This document shows, one piece after another, positions 16,571-24,633 of a DNA stretch of 64,000 nucleotides. The stretch's first letter is position 1, and each line of letters opens with the position of its first letter. The notes beneath the pieces were generated by a model. That model searched no databases. It was not told the origin of the DNA and saw nothing but the letters and a program-made list of their open reading frames with translations. The position numbers were made by a program, and so were the translations under genes. The stretch is taken from assembly GCF_036182465.1 (NCBI RefSeq), contig NZ_CP108081.1:8556001-8620000 (forward strand), given 5' to 3'. This stretch comes from Streptomyces sp. NBC_00258 (lineage in GTDB: Bacteria > Actinomycetota > Actinomycetes > Streptomycetales > Streptomycetaceae).

Positions 16571-17753
16571 GCGCCTGGCCCGCCACCACCAGCAGCACGT
16601 GCTCGCACTCGGTCGCGAACGCCGCGTTGAGGCGGCCGAGTTCGTCGCGGTAGCGGCGGCCGGAGGGGGTGGCGGGGACGATGCCGGAGCCGACCTCGTT
16701 CGAGACGGCGACCACCGTGCGACGGCTCTCGCGGACGGCGGCCGTCAGCTCCTCCACCCGGGCCCGCAGCGCACGCTCACCGCCACCGCCCCACTCGTCG
16801 TCGTCCCACGCGTTCACCGAGTCCATCGCGTCCGTCAGCCACAACGACAGACAGTCCACGAGCAGCGGCGCCCCGTCGTCCTTCAACAGGGGTACGAGGT
16901 CGCAGGTCTCGGCGGTGCGCCAGGAGCCGGGCCGCCGCTCACGATGGGCGTGCACCCGGGCCGCCCACTCGCCGTCCCCGTTCCGCGTCCCGCCGGTCGC
17001 CACGTACAGAACATCGGGGAAGGCCTCAAGGCGCCGCTCGGCCTCCACCGACTTCCCGGACCGGGCCCCGCCGAGCACCAGAGTCCGCCGGGGCACGTCG
17101 GGCACGTCCTCGTACACCCCCACCGTCAGCGTCGTACCGTCCGGCACCGCCCGTGCCCCCGCCGCCGCGAGCCGCCGCCCCAGCTCCCGGCCGGGCGGCA
17201 CGTCGTGGTCGAGGTGCACCGCGATCACGTCCGTGGCCGGCCCGACGGCCCCCGCCAGCCGCAGCCGGGCCAACGCGTCCGGCCGCCCGACGACATCGGC
17301 GACCACCATGTCGTACGTCCCGGCCGCCTCCTCGAGACCCGCGGGAGCCGCGCCGGGCGGCAGATACAGCAGCCGCTGGCCGTCGGGCCCCGTCACGGCG
17401 TACCCGGTGCCCGGCGCGTCCATCGGCACCGCCCGCACCCGATGCCCCGTCAGCAGCGCCAGCTCCCGCCCGTCCGGCACCCGCCCCGGCTGCGGCAGCC
17501 CCGCCGGCACCTCCACCGCGGGCCCGTTGTGCGGATGCGACAGCAACACCTGCCGCACCCCACCCAACGACCGCCCGGCCCGAGCCGCGGCAAAGGCCGC
17601 CCCGGGCGTCAGATCCAGCAACAAGGCCCCGTCGACCAACAAGGCGGCAGCCGCCCGCGCATCCACACCCAGCGCCACCGCACAAGCAGCACAGGGACAG
17701 TCGGGCCGAGGCAGCCCCGAGGGCCCACCGGTACCAAGCAAAGTAACTTCCAC
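16554..17753 (-). CDS. cobU: Adenosylcobinamide kinase/guanylyltransferase fused to an N-terminal degenerate metallo-beta-lactamase-like domain
   Basis: A 399-residue fusion. The C-terminal part (about 222-399) is CobU, which phosphorylates adenosylcobinamide and adds GMP: Walker A GGARSGKS at 228-235, DVLYVATGG, and PLLVDCLSLWLTD, VVAVSNEVGSGIVP, RYRDELGRLN. The N-terminal 220 residues begin EVTLLGTGGPSGLPRPDCPCAAC, typical of metallo-beta-lactamase-fold proteins, but the metal motif HxHxDH reads SHPHNG, and HLDHD appears at 180-184; hydrolase activity is doubtful. Starting at GTG 17753 places the protein at the expected MBL N-terminus; no clear ribosome site is seen. It lies convergent to the methyltransferase with a 17-base overlap. 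Confidence 0.9.
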   Translation of the reverse strand: MEVTLLGTGGPSGLPRPDCPCAACAVALGVDARAAAALLVDGALLLDLTPGAAFAAARAGRSLGGVRQVLLSHPHNGPAVEVPAGLPQPGRVPDGRELALLTGHRVRAVPMDAPGTGYAVTGPDGQRLLYLPPGAAPAGLEEAAGTYDMVVADVVGRPDALARLRLAGAVGPATDVIAVHLDHDVPPGRELGRRLAAAGARAVPDGTTLTVGVYEDVPDVPRRTLVLGGARSGKSVEAERRLEAFPDVLYVATGGTRNGDGEWAARVHAHRERRPGSWRTAETCDLVPLLKDDGAPLLVDCLSLWLTDAMDSVNAWDDDEWGGGGERALRARVEELTAAVRESRRTVVAVSNEVGSGIVPATPSGRRYRDELGRLNAAFATECEHVLLVVAGQALTLKG

Positions 17754-17818
17754 GGTTTTGATTTTTCCGTGTGGCTTCCGGTCCTGCGCGTCAAGGGGTA
17801 CACAAAGGCGACCCTTTT

Positions 17819-17850
17819 GGGGGCGCGGGGACCTGCGCGACAAGCCCCCA
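17819..17850. repeat. Dispersed GC-rich element, copy 5 (reverse half)
   Basis: A reverse half with one change (GGGGACCTGCGCGACAAGCC) lies between the divergent starts of cobU and the 70-residue protein, one of only two copies in a divergent region, so it is not simply a 3'-end element. Confidence 0.75.
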
Positions 17851-17968
17851 CCAACCCGCAGACAGCACTCAACGGTTCACGACCTGCACCTTTGAACACC
17901 GCACGACCACCAGACCGCCTAGGCTTCAGGGCGAGGCCCGATCTTGCTGGGAACTTTGGGAGGCTGAC

Positions 17969-18181
17969 ATGGCGGCATGGACGTGGCGGTTCGAGAAGGC
18001 CGACGGGACGGAAGTCCAGCCCGCGGTCCAGCCCGAGGAGTTCACCACCCAGGGCGACGCGGAGTCCTGGCTCGGCGAACACTGGAAGGCGCTGGCCGAA
18101 GCGGGAGCGGACCAGGTCCGGCTCTCCGAGGACGCCACGGAGATCTACGGGCCGATGAGCCTGCACGCAGAGGCTTCCTAG
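17969..18181 (+). CDS. Small conserved acidic protein, 70 residues
   Basis: The product is soluble and acidic: MAAWTWRFEKADGTEV, then QPEEFTTQGDAESWLGEHWKALAEAGADQV, ending GPMSLHAEAS. There is no signal peptide, membrane segment or Cys. TGGGAGG lies 5 bases before the ATG, and codon third positions are strongly GC, so it is a real gene. I do not recognise a function. A 9-bp hairpin terminator follows and separates it from the convergent protease. Confidence 0.85.
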   Translation: MAAWTWRFEKADGTEVQPAVQPEEFTTQGDAESWLGEHWKALAEAGADQVRLSEDATEIYGPMSLHAEAS

Positions 18182-18204
18182 GCCCCCGTAGCCCGTACGC
18201 GTGA

Positions 18205-18234
18205 GGGCCGCGGCCGTACGAACGACCGCGGCCC
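18205..18234. terminator. Bidirectional hairpin terminator
   Basis: GGGCCGCGG (18205-18213) pairs with CCGCGGCCC (18226-18234) around a 12-base loop, in the 83-base gap between the 70-residue protein gene and the convergent HtrA-like gene. Confidence 0.65.
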
Positions 18235-18264
18235 CTCCGCCACCCGCCTTCACCGCCTGCCGGG

Positions 18265-19362
18265 TCACTGCTCGCCGAGTGTCACCTCGGCGCTCTCCTC
18301 GTCACCGTCGCGTGTGTATGTCACCCGCGCCTTCTCGCCCGGCTGCTGGGCCGCGAGCGCCTCGGAGAGCGAGGTGATCGTGGTGATCCCGGTGTCACCC
18401 AGCCCGGTGATGACATCCCCGCGCTCGATCCCCGCTTTCGCGGCCGCGCCGCCGTCCTTGACCTCGACCACCGCGACCCCGACGGGTCGGTAGTCGGCGC
18501 CCACCACGGTCCGGGCGGTGATGCCGAGCGCGGCCCGCCCCGAATCGGTGACCCTGCCGTCCTCGACGATCTGGTCGGCGACCGTGCGCACCATCGACGA
18601 GGGAATCGCGAATCCGATGCCCGCCGCCGCGCCCTCGCCCATGCCGGGATCGGTCGCGGCGAGCGTCGGGATGCCGATGACCTGCCCGTCGAGGTCGACG
18701 AGGGCGCCACCGCTGTTGCCCGGGTTGATCGCGGCCGACGTCTGCACCATGTTGGCGATGGTGGCGCCCGTCCCGCCGTCCGTACTGCCCTCGCTGACGG
18801 TGCGTCCGGTCGCCGACACGATGCCCTGGGTGACGCTGGACGACAGCCCGAGCGGGGAGCCCATCGCCAGCACGATCTGGCCGACGTCCACTTTCGAGGA
18901 GTCCCCGAACCCGGCCGCCTTGAGCCCTTCCGGCTTCCGGTCCAGCTTGATGACCGCGAGATCCTGCTGCGGGTACGTGTAGACGAGCTTCGCGGTCAAC
19001 TCGTCCTCGCTGTTGGCCGTCGTCACCTTGAAGGTCTTCTCGTCCCCGACCACGTGCGCGTTCGTGACGATGTGCCCCTTGTCGTCGTACACGACCCCGG
19101 AGCCCAGATCGCTGGTCGCCCGGATCTGCACGACCGACGGCAGGACGTCCTTGATCACCTTCTGGTAGTCGTCCTGCAGATCGTTCGCGGCCCGGGGAGC
19201 GGCGGCCCGGGCGGCCTTGGTGCCACCTTCGCTCCCGGTCGACGCCCCACTGCCGGAACACCCACCGAGCAGGACCACGCAGCAGCAGCCGACGATCAAG
19301 GGAAGAACCCGGGCAGGGCCACGGCCACGGCCACGGAGCCGGGCACGCGATGCATCATCCAT
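18265..19362 (-). CDS. HtrA/DegP-like serine protease lipoprotein with PDZ domain
   Basis: A 365-residue envelope protease. The N-terminus has basic residues, a hydrophobic segment (LPLIVGCCCVV) and a lipobox LGGC with Cys35, so it is probably lipid-anchored outside the membrane. The trypsin-like domain has the triad His103 (TNAHVVG), Asp134 (QQDLAVIKL) and Ser217 (NPGNSGGAL). A PDZ domain occupies the last 100 residues (AKAGIERGDVITGLGDTGI). It likely degrades or chaperones misfolded exported proteins. The start at ATG 19362 places the signal sequence correctly; longer in-frame sequence upstream is not protein-like. A methyltransferase gene ends 63 bases upstream on the same strand. Confidence 0.92.
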   Translation of the reverse strand: MDDASRARLRGRGRGPARVLPLIVGCCCVVLLGGCSGSGASTGSEGGTKAARAAAPRAANDLQDDYQKVIKDVLPSVVQIRATSDLGSGVVYDDKGHIVTNAHVVGDEKTFKVTTANSEDELTAKLVYTYPQQDLAVIKLDRKPEGLKAAGFGDSSKVDVGQIVLAMGSPLGLSSSVTQGIVSATGRTVSEGSTDGGTGATIANMVQTSAAINPGNSGGALVDLDGQVIGIPTLAATDPGMGEGAAAGIGFAIPSSMVRTVADQIVEDGRVTDSGRAALGITARTVVGADYRPVGVAVVEVKDGGAAAKAGIERGDVITGLGDTGITTITSLSEALAAQQPGEKARVTYTRDGDEESAEVTLGEQ

Positions 19363-19424
19363 GTCCCGAGTCTTGCCTCGGGGCGGTGGGTCCGGCCTGT
19401 GGTGCGGGGCCGAACAGGGGGTTC

Positions 19425-20213
19425 TCAGCCGCGTACGCCGCACAGGTGAAGAAGGGCCGCCACCCGGCGGTACGGATCCGTGCGCCCGGCCCGCTCCTCG
19501 GCGGCCAGCAGCGTCTCCACGTCGTCCGGGACGGCCGCGTCGTCCGCCGCGGTGTCCGTGAAGACCCGCACCCCGTACCAGGCGTGCAGCGGCGCCCCGA
19601 TCCCGGCGAGCGTGCCGGTGAGCGCGTCCAGCCGGTCGGCCCGTACGTCGAGTCCGAGGCGGTTCGTGTACGCGCTGGTGTCGAAGGAGGCCAGCGTGCC
19701 CGCCCAGTCGCCGGCCAGCCCCGGCCGCATGGCCAGCGCGTCGGCGTTCCGTACGAGCAAGGAGAGCAGTCCGCCGGGGGCCAGCATCCGGGCGAGCCCG
19801 GCGAGGAGCGGGTCGGGCTCCTCGACGTACATCAGCACGCCGTGGCACAGCACCACGTCGAAGCTGCCCGGCAGGAAGTGGACGCCGGTGTCCCGCCCGT
19901 CGCTCTCGACGAGCCGCACGCGACTGCGGATCCCCTCCGGCTCGGCGGCGAGGCTCTCACGCGCGACGGCGATCATCGTGGAGTCCTGCTCGACCCCCGT
20001 GACCTGATGCCCGGCGCGGGCCAGCCGCAGCGCCTGCGTGCCCTGGCCCATGCCCACGTCGAGCACGCGCAGCCGCTGCCCCACGGGGAACCGCCCGGCT
20101 ATCTGCTCGTCGAGCTGCCGGGCGACCAGTTCCTGCCGTACGACATCACGCAGGCCGCCCAGCTTGCTCAGCCAGGCATCGGCGGCGCCCCCCGCGAAAG
20201 ATGCCGCGCTCAG
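19425..20213 (-). CDS. SAM-dependent methyltransferase, probable CTG start
   Basis: A class I methyltransferase of about 262 residues. Motif I is VLDVGMGQGTQALRLA, followed by GVEQDSTMI, VESDGRDTG, FDVVLCHGVLMYVEEP and LAPGGLLSLLVRN; it resembles the CmoA/CmoM-like and general Methyltransf_11 group. No ATG, GTG or TTG exists in frame between its conserved N-terminus (AASFAGGAADAWLSKLGG) and deep inside the DUF3043 gene. CTG at 20213 overlaps the DUF3043 stop as CTGA and has GGAGAG about 6 bases upstream, imitating ordinary ATGA coupling, so I take it as the start. The alternative is ATG 20399, which would overlap its neighbour by 190 bases. Confidence 0.8.
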   Translation of the reverse strand: MSAASFAGGAADAWLSKLGGLRDVVRQELVARQLDEQIAGRFPVGQRLRVLDVGMGQGTQALRLARAGHQVTGVEQDSTMIAVARESLAAEPEGIRSRVRLVESDGRDTGVHFLPGSFDVVLCHGVLMYVEEPDPLLAGLARMLAPGGLLSLLVRNADALAMRPGLAGDWAGTLASFDTSAYTNRLGLDVRADRLDALTGTLAGIGAPLHAWYGVRVFTDTAADDAAVPDDVETLLAAEERAGRTDPYRRVAALLHLCGVRG

Positions 20214-20806
20214 GGCCGCTCTCCGCGCTTGACCTGCGGCTTCGGCAGCCGGAGGCGACGCATCTGGAGGCTGCGCATCAGCGCGTAGGCGACCGCGCCG
20301 CGCTTGGGCTCGTCCGGGTAGCGCGCGTTCAGCTGCTTCTTCATGCGGATCGCGATGCCGATCGAGTCGACCACGATCATCACGATCACGAAGAGCCACA
20401 GCAGCAGAGCCACGTTCTGCAGCTGGGCGATCTGGACCATGCTCAGGACGAGGATGATCACCGCCAGCGGCAGGAAGAACTCGGCGATGCAGAACCGCGA
20501 GTCGATGAAGTCGCGCGCGAACTTGCGCACGGGGCCCTTGTCACGGGCGGGCAGATAGCGCTCGTCCCCACTGGCGAGCGCTTCGCGCTGCTTCGCCATC
20601 TGGGTACGGCGATCGTCACGCTGCCGCTTGGCGGCCTCCTTGCGCGTCGTCGGCGTATTGGCCACGCTGCGGCGCTGGGACTGGGCCTCACTGCGCTTGG
20701 GCGTGGGCCGACCCTTGGGGGCCTGCGGGTCACGGGGCTGAGTGGAGTCGGTCACCGGCGCCTTGTCGGCGTGGGCCTTCTCATCCTTGGCACGGCTACG
20801 GAACAC
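20210..20806 (-). CDS. DUF3043 membrane protein
   Basis: A 198-residue actinobacterial protein of the DUF3043 family. The N-terminal half is hydrophilic and basic (PRDPQAPKGRPTPKRSEAQSQRR, then TRKEAAKRQRDDRR), followed by RKFARDFIDSRFCIAEF and two membrane helices (FFLPLAVIILVLSMVQIA and VALLLWLFVIVMIVVDSIGI), then a basic tail. Function unknown. I start at GTG 20806 (VFRSRAKDEK), where family similarity begins; a further ATG at 20836 would add ten atypical residues. The next gene overlaps its stop. It is transcribed divergently from pspA across 308 bases. Confidence 0.88.
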   Translation of the reverse strand: MFRSRAKDEKAHADKAPVTDSTQPRDPQAPKGRPTPKRSEAQSQRRSVANTPTTRKEAAKRQRDDRRTQMAKQREALASGDERYLPARDKGPVRKFARDFIDSRFCIAEFFLPLAVIILVLSMVQIAQLQNVALLLWLFVIVMIVVDSIGIAIRMKKQLNARYPDEPKRGAVAYALMRSLQMRRLRLPKPQVKRGERP

Positions 20807-21114
20807 AAAACCCAAGGGTAATGGGTACGGAGGCATGGACGTCAGCCCAGTGGGGAACGATCCGGCAACACCGGTCGTCTGTAGGGGGACAGAGGAGCCT
20901 GAAAAGGGGTGGCTGCCTACGGTTCTCCCGGCCGACCCCGGGACGAACCCAGGGGGACACCTACTCCCTACGCCGGAGCAAGATCCTTCACAGTCGTCCT
21001 TGGGGATGAGCGCATCCGTCCCCGAACAGTGCGGTAATGGATGCAGGGCCCGTACTGTGGGTTCTGTTGCAGTCGCTGGAGCTGGAGTCCGTCAGAAGGG
21101 GGCGCGCGAAGCCC
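20807..21114. other. 308-base divergent leader region between DUF3043 gene and pspA
   Basis: No plausible gene is seen. The plus strand has several short G-runs and small complementarities (CCGGCAACACCGG near 20870), and there could be a structured leader for either gene, but I recognise no RNA family. Promoters for both neighbours must lie here. Confidence 0.5.
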
Positions 21115-21909
21115 ATGAGCGGTGTCATGAAGCGTATGGGGATGATCTTCCGCGCGAAGGCGAACAAGGCCCTTGACCGGGCCGAGGACCCGCGCGAAAC
21201 CCTCGACTACTCGTACCAGAAGCAGCTGGAGCTGCTGCAGAAGGTGCGCCGCGGAGTCGCCGATGTGGCGACCTCCCGCAAGCGCCTGGAGCTGCAGCTG
21301 AACCAGCTTCAGAACCAGTCCTCCAAGCTGGAGGACCAGGGCCGCAAGGCGCTCGCGCTCGGTCGCGAGGACCTGGCCCGTGAGGCGCTGTCGCGCCGTG
21401 CCGCGCTCCAGCAGCAGGTCACCGACCTGGAGACGCAGCACCAGACCCTCCAGGGCGAGGAGGAGAAGCTGACCCTCGCGGCGCAGCGGCTCCAGGCCAA
21501 GGTCGACGCCTTCCGGACCAAGAAGGAAACGATCAAGGCGACGTACACGGCCGCCCAGGCGCAGACCCGGATCGGCGAGGCCTTCTCGGGCATCTCCGAG
21601 GAGATGGGCGACGTCGGGATGGCCATCCAGCGGGCCGAGGACAAGACGGCGCAGCTCCAGGCGCGCGCCGGTGCCATCGACGAGCTGCTCGCCTCAGGCG
21701 CCCTCGACGACTCCTCCGGGCTCGCCAAGGACGACATCCAGACCGAGCTCGACCGGCTCTCCGGCGGCACGGACGTGGAGCTGGAGCTCCAGCGCATGAA
21801 GGCCGAGCTTGCCGGCGGTTCCTCCTCCCAGCAGGCGATCGAGGGCGGCAAGGACCAGACTCAGTCCCAGCAGCAGTCGCAGGACACTCCGCGCTTCGAC
21901 AAGCAGTAG
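21115..21909 (+). CDS. pspA: Phage shock protein A / IM30 family
   Basis: A 264-residue, almost wholly coiled-coil protein of the PspA/Vipp1 (ESCRT-III-like) family that binds and supports damaged membrane from the cytosolic side. It opens MSGVMKRMGMIFRAKANKALDRAEDP, the amphipathic helix and conserved DRAEDP motif, followed by heptad-rich helices (residues 35-215) and a Gln/Ser-rich tail (QSQQQSQDTPRFDKQ). AGAAGGGGG lies about 11 bases before ATG 21115; an in-frame ATG 12 bases further on is less likely. It is followed after 40 bases by a small partner gene, forming a two-gene operon. It is likely induced by envelope stress, which is family knowledge. Confidence 0.94.
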   Translation: MSGVMKRMGMIFRAKANKALDRAEDPRETLDYSYQKQLELLQKVRRGVADVATSRKRLELQLNQLQNQSSKLEDQGRKALALGREDLAREALSRRAALQQQVTDLETQHQTLQGEEEKLTLAAQRLQAKVDAFRTKKETIKATYTAAQAQTRIGEAFSGISEEMGDVGMAIQRAEDKTAQLQARAGAIDELLASGALDDSSGLAKDDIQTELDRLSGGTDVELELQRMKAELAGGSSSQQAIEGGKDQTQSQQQSQDTPRFDKQ

Positions 21910-21949
21910 CAGCAGCCGCAGGCAGCAGTCCCACGCCTAGGAGGGCGTC

Positions 21950-22228
21950 ATGATCGTACGGATCATGGGGGAGGGACAGGTGAGGCTGGACGACGGCCAC
22001 CTCACCGAACTGAACAAGCTGGACGACGAGCTCCTCGCGGAGATGGAGTCCGGTGACGAGGAGGGCTTCCGGCGCACGCTGGGGGCGCTCCTCGACGCGG
22101 TTCGCCGCCTGGGCGCGCCACTCCCTGACGCCGCCCTCGAACCCTCCGAGCTCATCCTTCCGTCCCCGGACGCCACCCTCTCCGAGGTCCGAGAGATGCT
22201 GAACGACGACGGCTTGATCCCCGGCTGA
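21950..22228 (+). CDS. pspAA: PspA-associated small protein (PspAA type)
   Basis: A 92-residue acidic soluble protein beginning MIVRIMGEGQVRLDD, with LTELNKLDDELLAEMESGDEEGFRRTLGALLDAVRRLG and ending TLSEVREMLNDDGLIPG. This is the PspAA-type partner found immediately after pspA in actinobacteria and related phyla, thought to act with PspA at the membrane. AGGAGGG precedes the ATG by 6 bases, a strong ribosome site. A paired dispersed repeat lies about 70 bases downstream and probably ends the transcript. Confidence 0.88.
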   Translation: MIVRIMGEGQVRLDDGHLTELNKLDDELLAEMESGDEEGFRRTLGALLDAVRRLGAPLPDAALEPSELILPSPDATLSEVREMLNDDGLIPG

Positions 22229-22270
22229 CTTTTTCTCGCCCCCGCCGCCCCTACCCATTCCCGTCACTAC

Positions 22271-22350
22271 TCGGGGGCGCTGCCCCCGAACCCCCGCTGC
22301 GCAGTTCCCCGCGCCCCCAAAGGGGCGCGGGGAACTGCGCGATCAGCCAC
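22271..22350. repeat. Dispersed GC-rich element, copy 6 (perfect inverted pair) with companion hairpin
   Basis: GCGCAGTTCCCCGCGCCCC (22299-22317) and its exact complement (22322-22340) make a 19-bp stem with a 4-base loop, followed by GATCAGCCAC. Just before it is a second hairpin, TCGGGGGC/GCCCCCGA (22271-22289), and a third, TCTGGGGC/GCCCCAGA, lies at 22385-22403. All sit in the 280-base gap between pspAA and the sensor kinase gene, where I see no other gene. Confidence 0.9.
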
Positions 22351-22508
22351 AACGAACCCGCACCCGAAATCGCACCCCACGGGGTCTGGGGCGGAGCCCC
22401 AGAAGGATGGGACGGGTAGGGGCGGCGGGGGCGAAAAACGTGGGCCCCGGCCCGATTACCGGTGGCACCAGTTCCGCCCCCTGCAAGGGCCCCGTACCGT
22501 AAACGAAC

Positions 22509-23789
22509 GTGAGCACACTGGAGCGAGCCCGGGACCGCCTGCGGGCATACCCGCTGGTGGTGGACGGCGCCCTCGCGGCAGCAGTCCTCGCCTGCATGGT
22601 CGTCGGCTCGTTCGCGGAGCCGAACGGACGACACGGCGGCCCGGACTGGGGCACCCGCACCCCCGACGCCCTCAGCCTCACCCTCATGCTGCTGGCCGCG
22701 ACGGCCCTGGTTTTCCGCCGCAGCCACCCCCTGAGGGTCCTCGTCGCGACGAGCGCCCTGTCGGTCGTGGAGGTCGTGACGGGCGACCCCAGGGCCCCCG
22801 TGGTGATGTCCGCCGTCGTCGCCCTCTACACGGTGGCGTCGGCGACCGACCGTCCCACCACCTGGCGCGTCGGCCTCCTCACCATGACGGTCCTGACCGG
22901 CATCGCCATGCTCGCCGGCCCCCTGCCCTGGTACGCGCAGGAGAACCTCGGCATCTTCGCCTGGACTGGCATGGCCGCGGCCGCGGGCGACGCGGTCCGC
23001 AGCCGCCGCGCCTTCGTGCACGCCATACGCGAACGAGCCGAGCGCGCCGAGCGAACCCGCGAGGAGGAGGCCCGCCGCCGCGTCGCCGAGGAACGTCTCC
23101 GCATCGCCCGCGACCTGCACGACGTCGTCGCCCACCACATCGCCCTCGTCAACGTGCAGGCCGGAGTGGCCGCGCACGTCATGGACAAGCGCCCCGACCA
23201 GGCCAAGGAAGCCCTCGCCCACGTCCGCGAGGCCAGCCGCTCCGCGCTCAACGAACTCCGCGCCACGGTCGGCCTGCTGAGACAGTCCGGCGACCCCGAG
23301 GCACCCACCGAACCGGCCCCGGGCCTGCACCGCCTCGAAGAACTGGTCGGCACGTTCCGCAGCGCCGGCCTGCCCGTGGAGGTGGCCCGCACCGACCACG
23401 GCACCACCCTCCCCGCCGCCGTCGACCTGGCCGCGTACCGCGTCATCCAGGAAGCCCTCACCAATGTGCAGAAGCACGCGGGCCCCGAAGCGAAGGCCGA
23501 GGTCAGCGTCGTACGCGTGGGGCCGAACGTGGAGATCACCGTCCTCGACAACGGACCGGGCGACGACGCGGCGGCCCGCCTGGAGGAGAACGGCGGCCAC
23601 GGACTGCTCGGCATGCGCGAGCGGGTCACCGCGCTGAGCGGCGTCTGCACCGCCGGACCCCGATACGGAGGCGGCTTCCGGGTCCATGCGATCCTGCCGG
23701 TCAAGAGCCGCACCGGAAGCACCGCGTCCTCCACAGCGGCATCCGCACCGGCGGCCTCGACCACGGCACCCACGGGGGACCCCGCATGA
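22509..23789 (+). CDS. NarL-family sensor histidine kinase
   Basis: A 426-residue membrane kinase. The N-terminal 160 residues hold about five hydrophobic segments without a large extracytoplasmic domain, so it probably senses membrane or internal state. A short coiled coil (ERAERTREEEARRRVAEERL) leads to the HisKA_3 dimerisation motif RIARDLHDVVAHH with phospho-acceptor His204. The ATPase domain shows EALTNVQKHA (N box), VLDNGPGDD and GGHGLLGMRERV (G boxes). The tail is an Ala/Ser/Thr-rich extension. GTG 22509 is the start; there is no ribosome site. Its stop overlaps the regulator's start as ATGA. Confidence 0.92.
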   Translation: MSTLERARDRLRAYPLVVDGALAAAVLACMVVGSFAEPNGRHGGPDWGTRTPDALSLTLMLLAATALVFRRSHPLRVLVATSALSVVEVVTGDPRAPVVMSAVVALYTVASATDRPTTWRVGLLTMTVLTGIAMLAGPLPWYAQENLGIFAWTGMAAAAGDAVRSRRAFVHAIRERAERAERTREEEARRRVAEERLRIARDLHDVVAHHIALVNVQAGVAAHVMDKRPDQAKEALAHVREASRSALNELRATVGLLRQSGDPEAPTEPAPGLHRLEELVGTFRSAGLPVEVARTDHGTTLPAAVDLAAYRVIQEALTNVQKHAGPEAKAEVSVVRVGPNVEITVLDNGPGDDAAARLEENGGHGLLGMRERVTALSGVCTAGPRYGGGFRVHAILPVKSRTGSTASSTAASAPAASTTAPTGDPA

Positions 23790-24469
23790 CCATCCGCGTC
23801 CTGCTCGCCGACGACCAGGCACTGCTGCGCAGCGCGTTCCGTGTGCTGGTCGACTCCGAGCCCGACATGGAGGTCGTGGGAGAGGCCTCGGACGGGGCGG
23901 AGGCCGTGCGGATGGCCCGTGACGAGCGGGCCGACGTCGTGCTCATGGACATCCGCATGCCCGGCACCGACGGTCTCGCCGCGACACGGCTCATCAGCGC
24001 CGACCCGGGCCTCGCCCACGTACGCGTCGTCATGCTGACGACCTTCGAGGTCGACGAGTACGTGGTGCAGTCGCTGCGCGCCGGAGCCTCCGGGTTCCTC
24101 GGCAAGGGCTCCGAGCCGGACGAACTGCTCAACGCGATCCGGATCGCGGCGGGTGGCGAGGCGCTGCTGTCACCGGCCGCCACCAAGGGGCTGATCGCGA
24201 AGTTCCTAGCCCAGGGCGACGGCGATGACGACGACCGGGACCCCGGCCGCGCCGAACGCCTCGAAGCGCTGACCGTCCGCGAGCGCGAGGTCCTCGTCCA
24301 GGTCGCCGGCGGGCACTCCAACGACGAGATCGCCGAGCGCCTCACGGTCAGCCCGCTCACGGTGAAGACGCACGTCAACCGGGCCATGGCCAAGCTGGGA
24401 GCCCGCGACCGGGCACAGCTGGTGGTCATCGCGTACGAGTCCGGACTGGTACGCCCAAGGGTGGAGTGA
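23786..24469 (+). CDS. NarL/LuxR-type response regulator
   Basis: A 227-residue regulator. The receiver domain (1-120) has the acidic pair Asp9/Asp10, phospho-acceptor Asp55 in VVLMDIRMPG, and Lys in FLGKGSEPDELL (Gly-Ser replacing the usual Pro, common in this family). The LuxR-type helix-turn-helix is at LTVREREVLVQVAGGHSNDEIAERLTVSPLTVKTHVNRAMAKL. The 4-base overlap with the kinase gene couples translation. The next gene, 164 bases on in the same direction, is a large RND permease and is the most likely target, by proximity only. Confidence 0.93.
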   Translation: MTIRVLLADDQALLRSAFRVLVDSEPDMEVVGEASDGAEAVRMARDERADVVLMDIRMPGTDGLAATRLISADPGLAHVRVVMLTTFEVDEYVVQSLRAGASGFLGKGSEPDELLNAIRIAAGGEALLSPAATKGLIAKFLAQGDGDDDDRDPGRAERLEALTVREREVLVQVAGGHSNDEIAERLTVSPLTVKTHVNRAMAKLGARDRAQLVVIAYESGLVRPRVE

Positions 24470-24633
24470 GCTCCACCCGCACATACTGCGGTCGCGGTAT
24501 GCGCGGCATAAGGAAACGGGACTTGGGGGCGAGGGTAGGGCCTCACCCATGGCTCAGAGTGATAGGCGGACGCTCACATGAGCCCATTCTGCCGCTCCAG
24601 AGACTCAAGCCACAGAAGAGAGACCCGTCACCC

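Noticed and set aside
18265..19848. Extended HtrA-like protein starting at 19848
   Set aside because: The added residues overlap the neighbouring methyltransferase in another frame and would bury the lipoprotein signal sequence.
20213..20399. ATG 20399 as start of the methyltransferase
   Set aside because: It would add 62 Arg/Ala/Pro-rich residues lying entirely inside the DUF3043 gene; the CTGA overlap is more economical.
20807..21114. Cobalamin-type or other known riboswitch in the pspA/DUF3043 gap
   Set aside because: G-rich blocks are present but no known conserved box was found.
22271..22350. CRISPR-like or IS-end interpretation of the paired repeats
   Set aside because: The copies are scattered singly between genes, with no spacers of regular size, no cas genes, no transposase and no target-site duplications.
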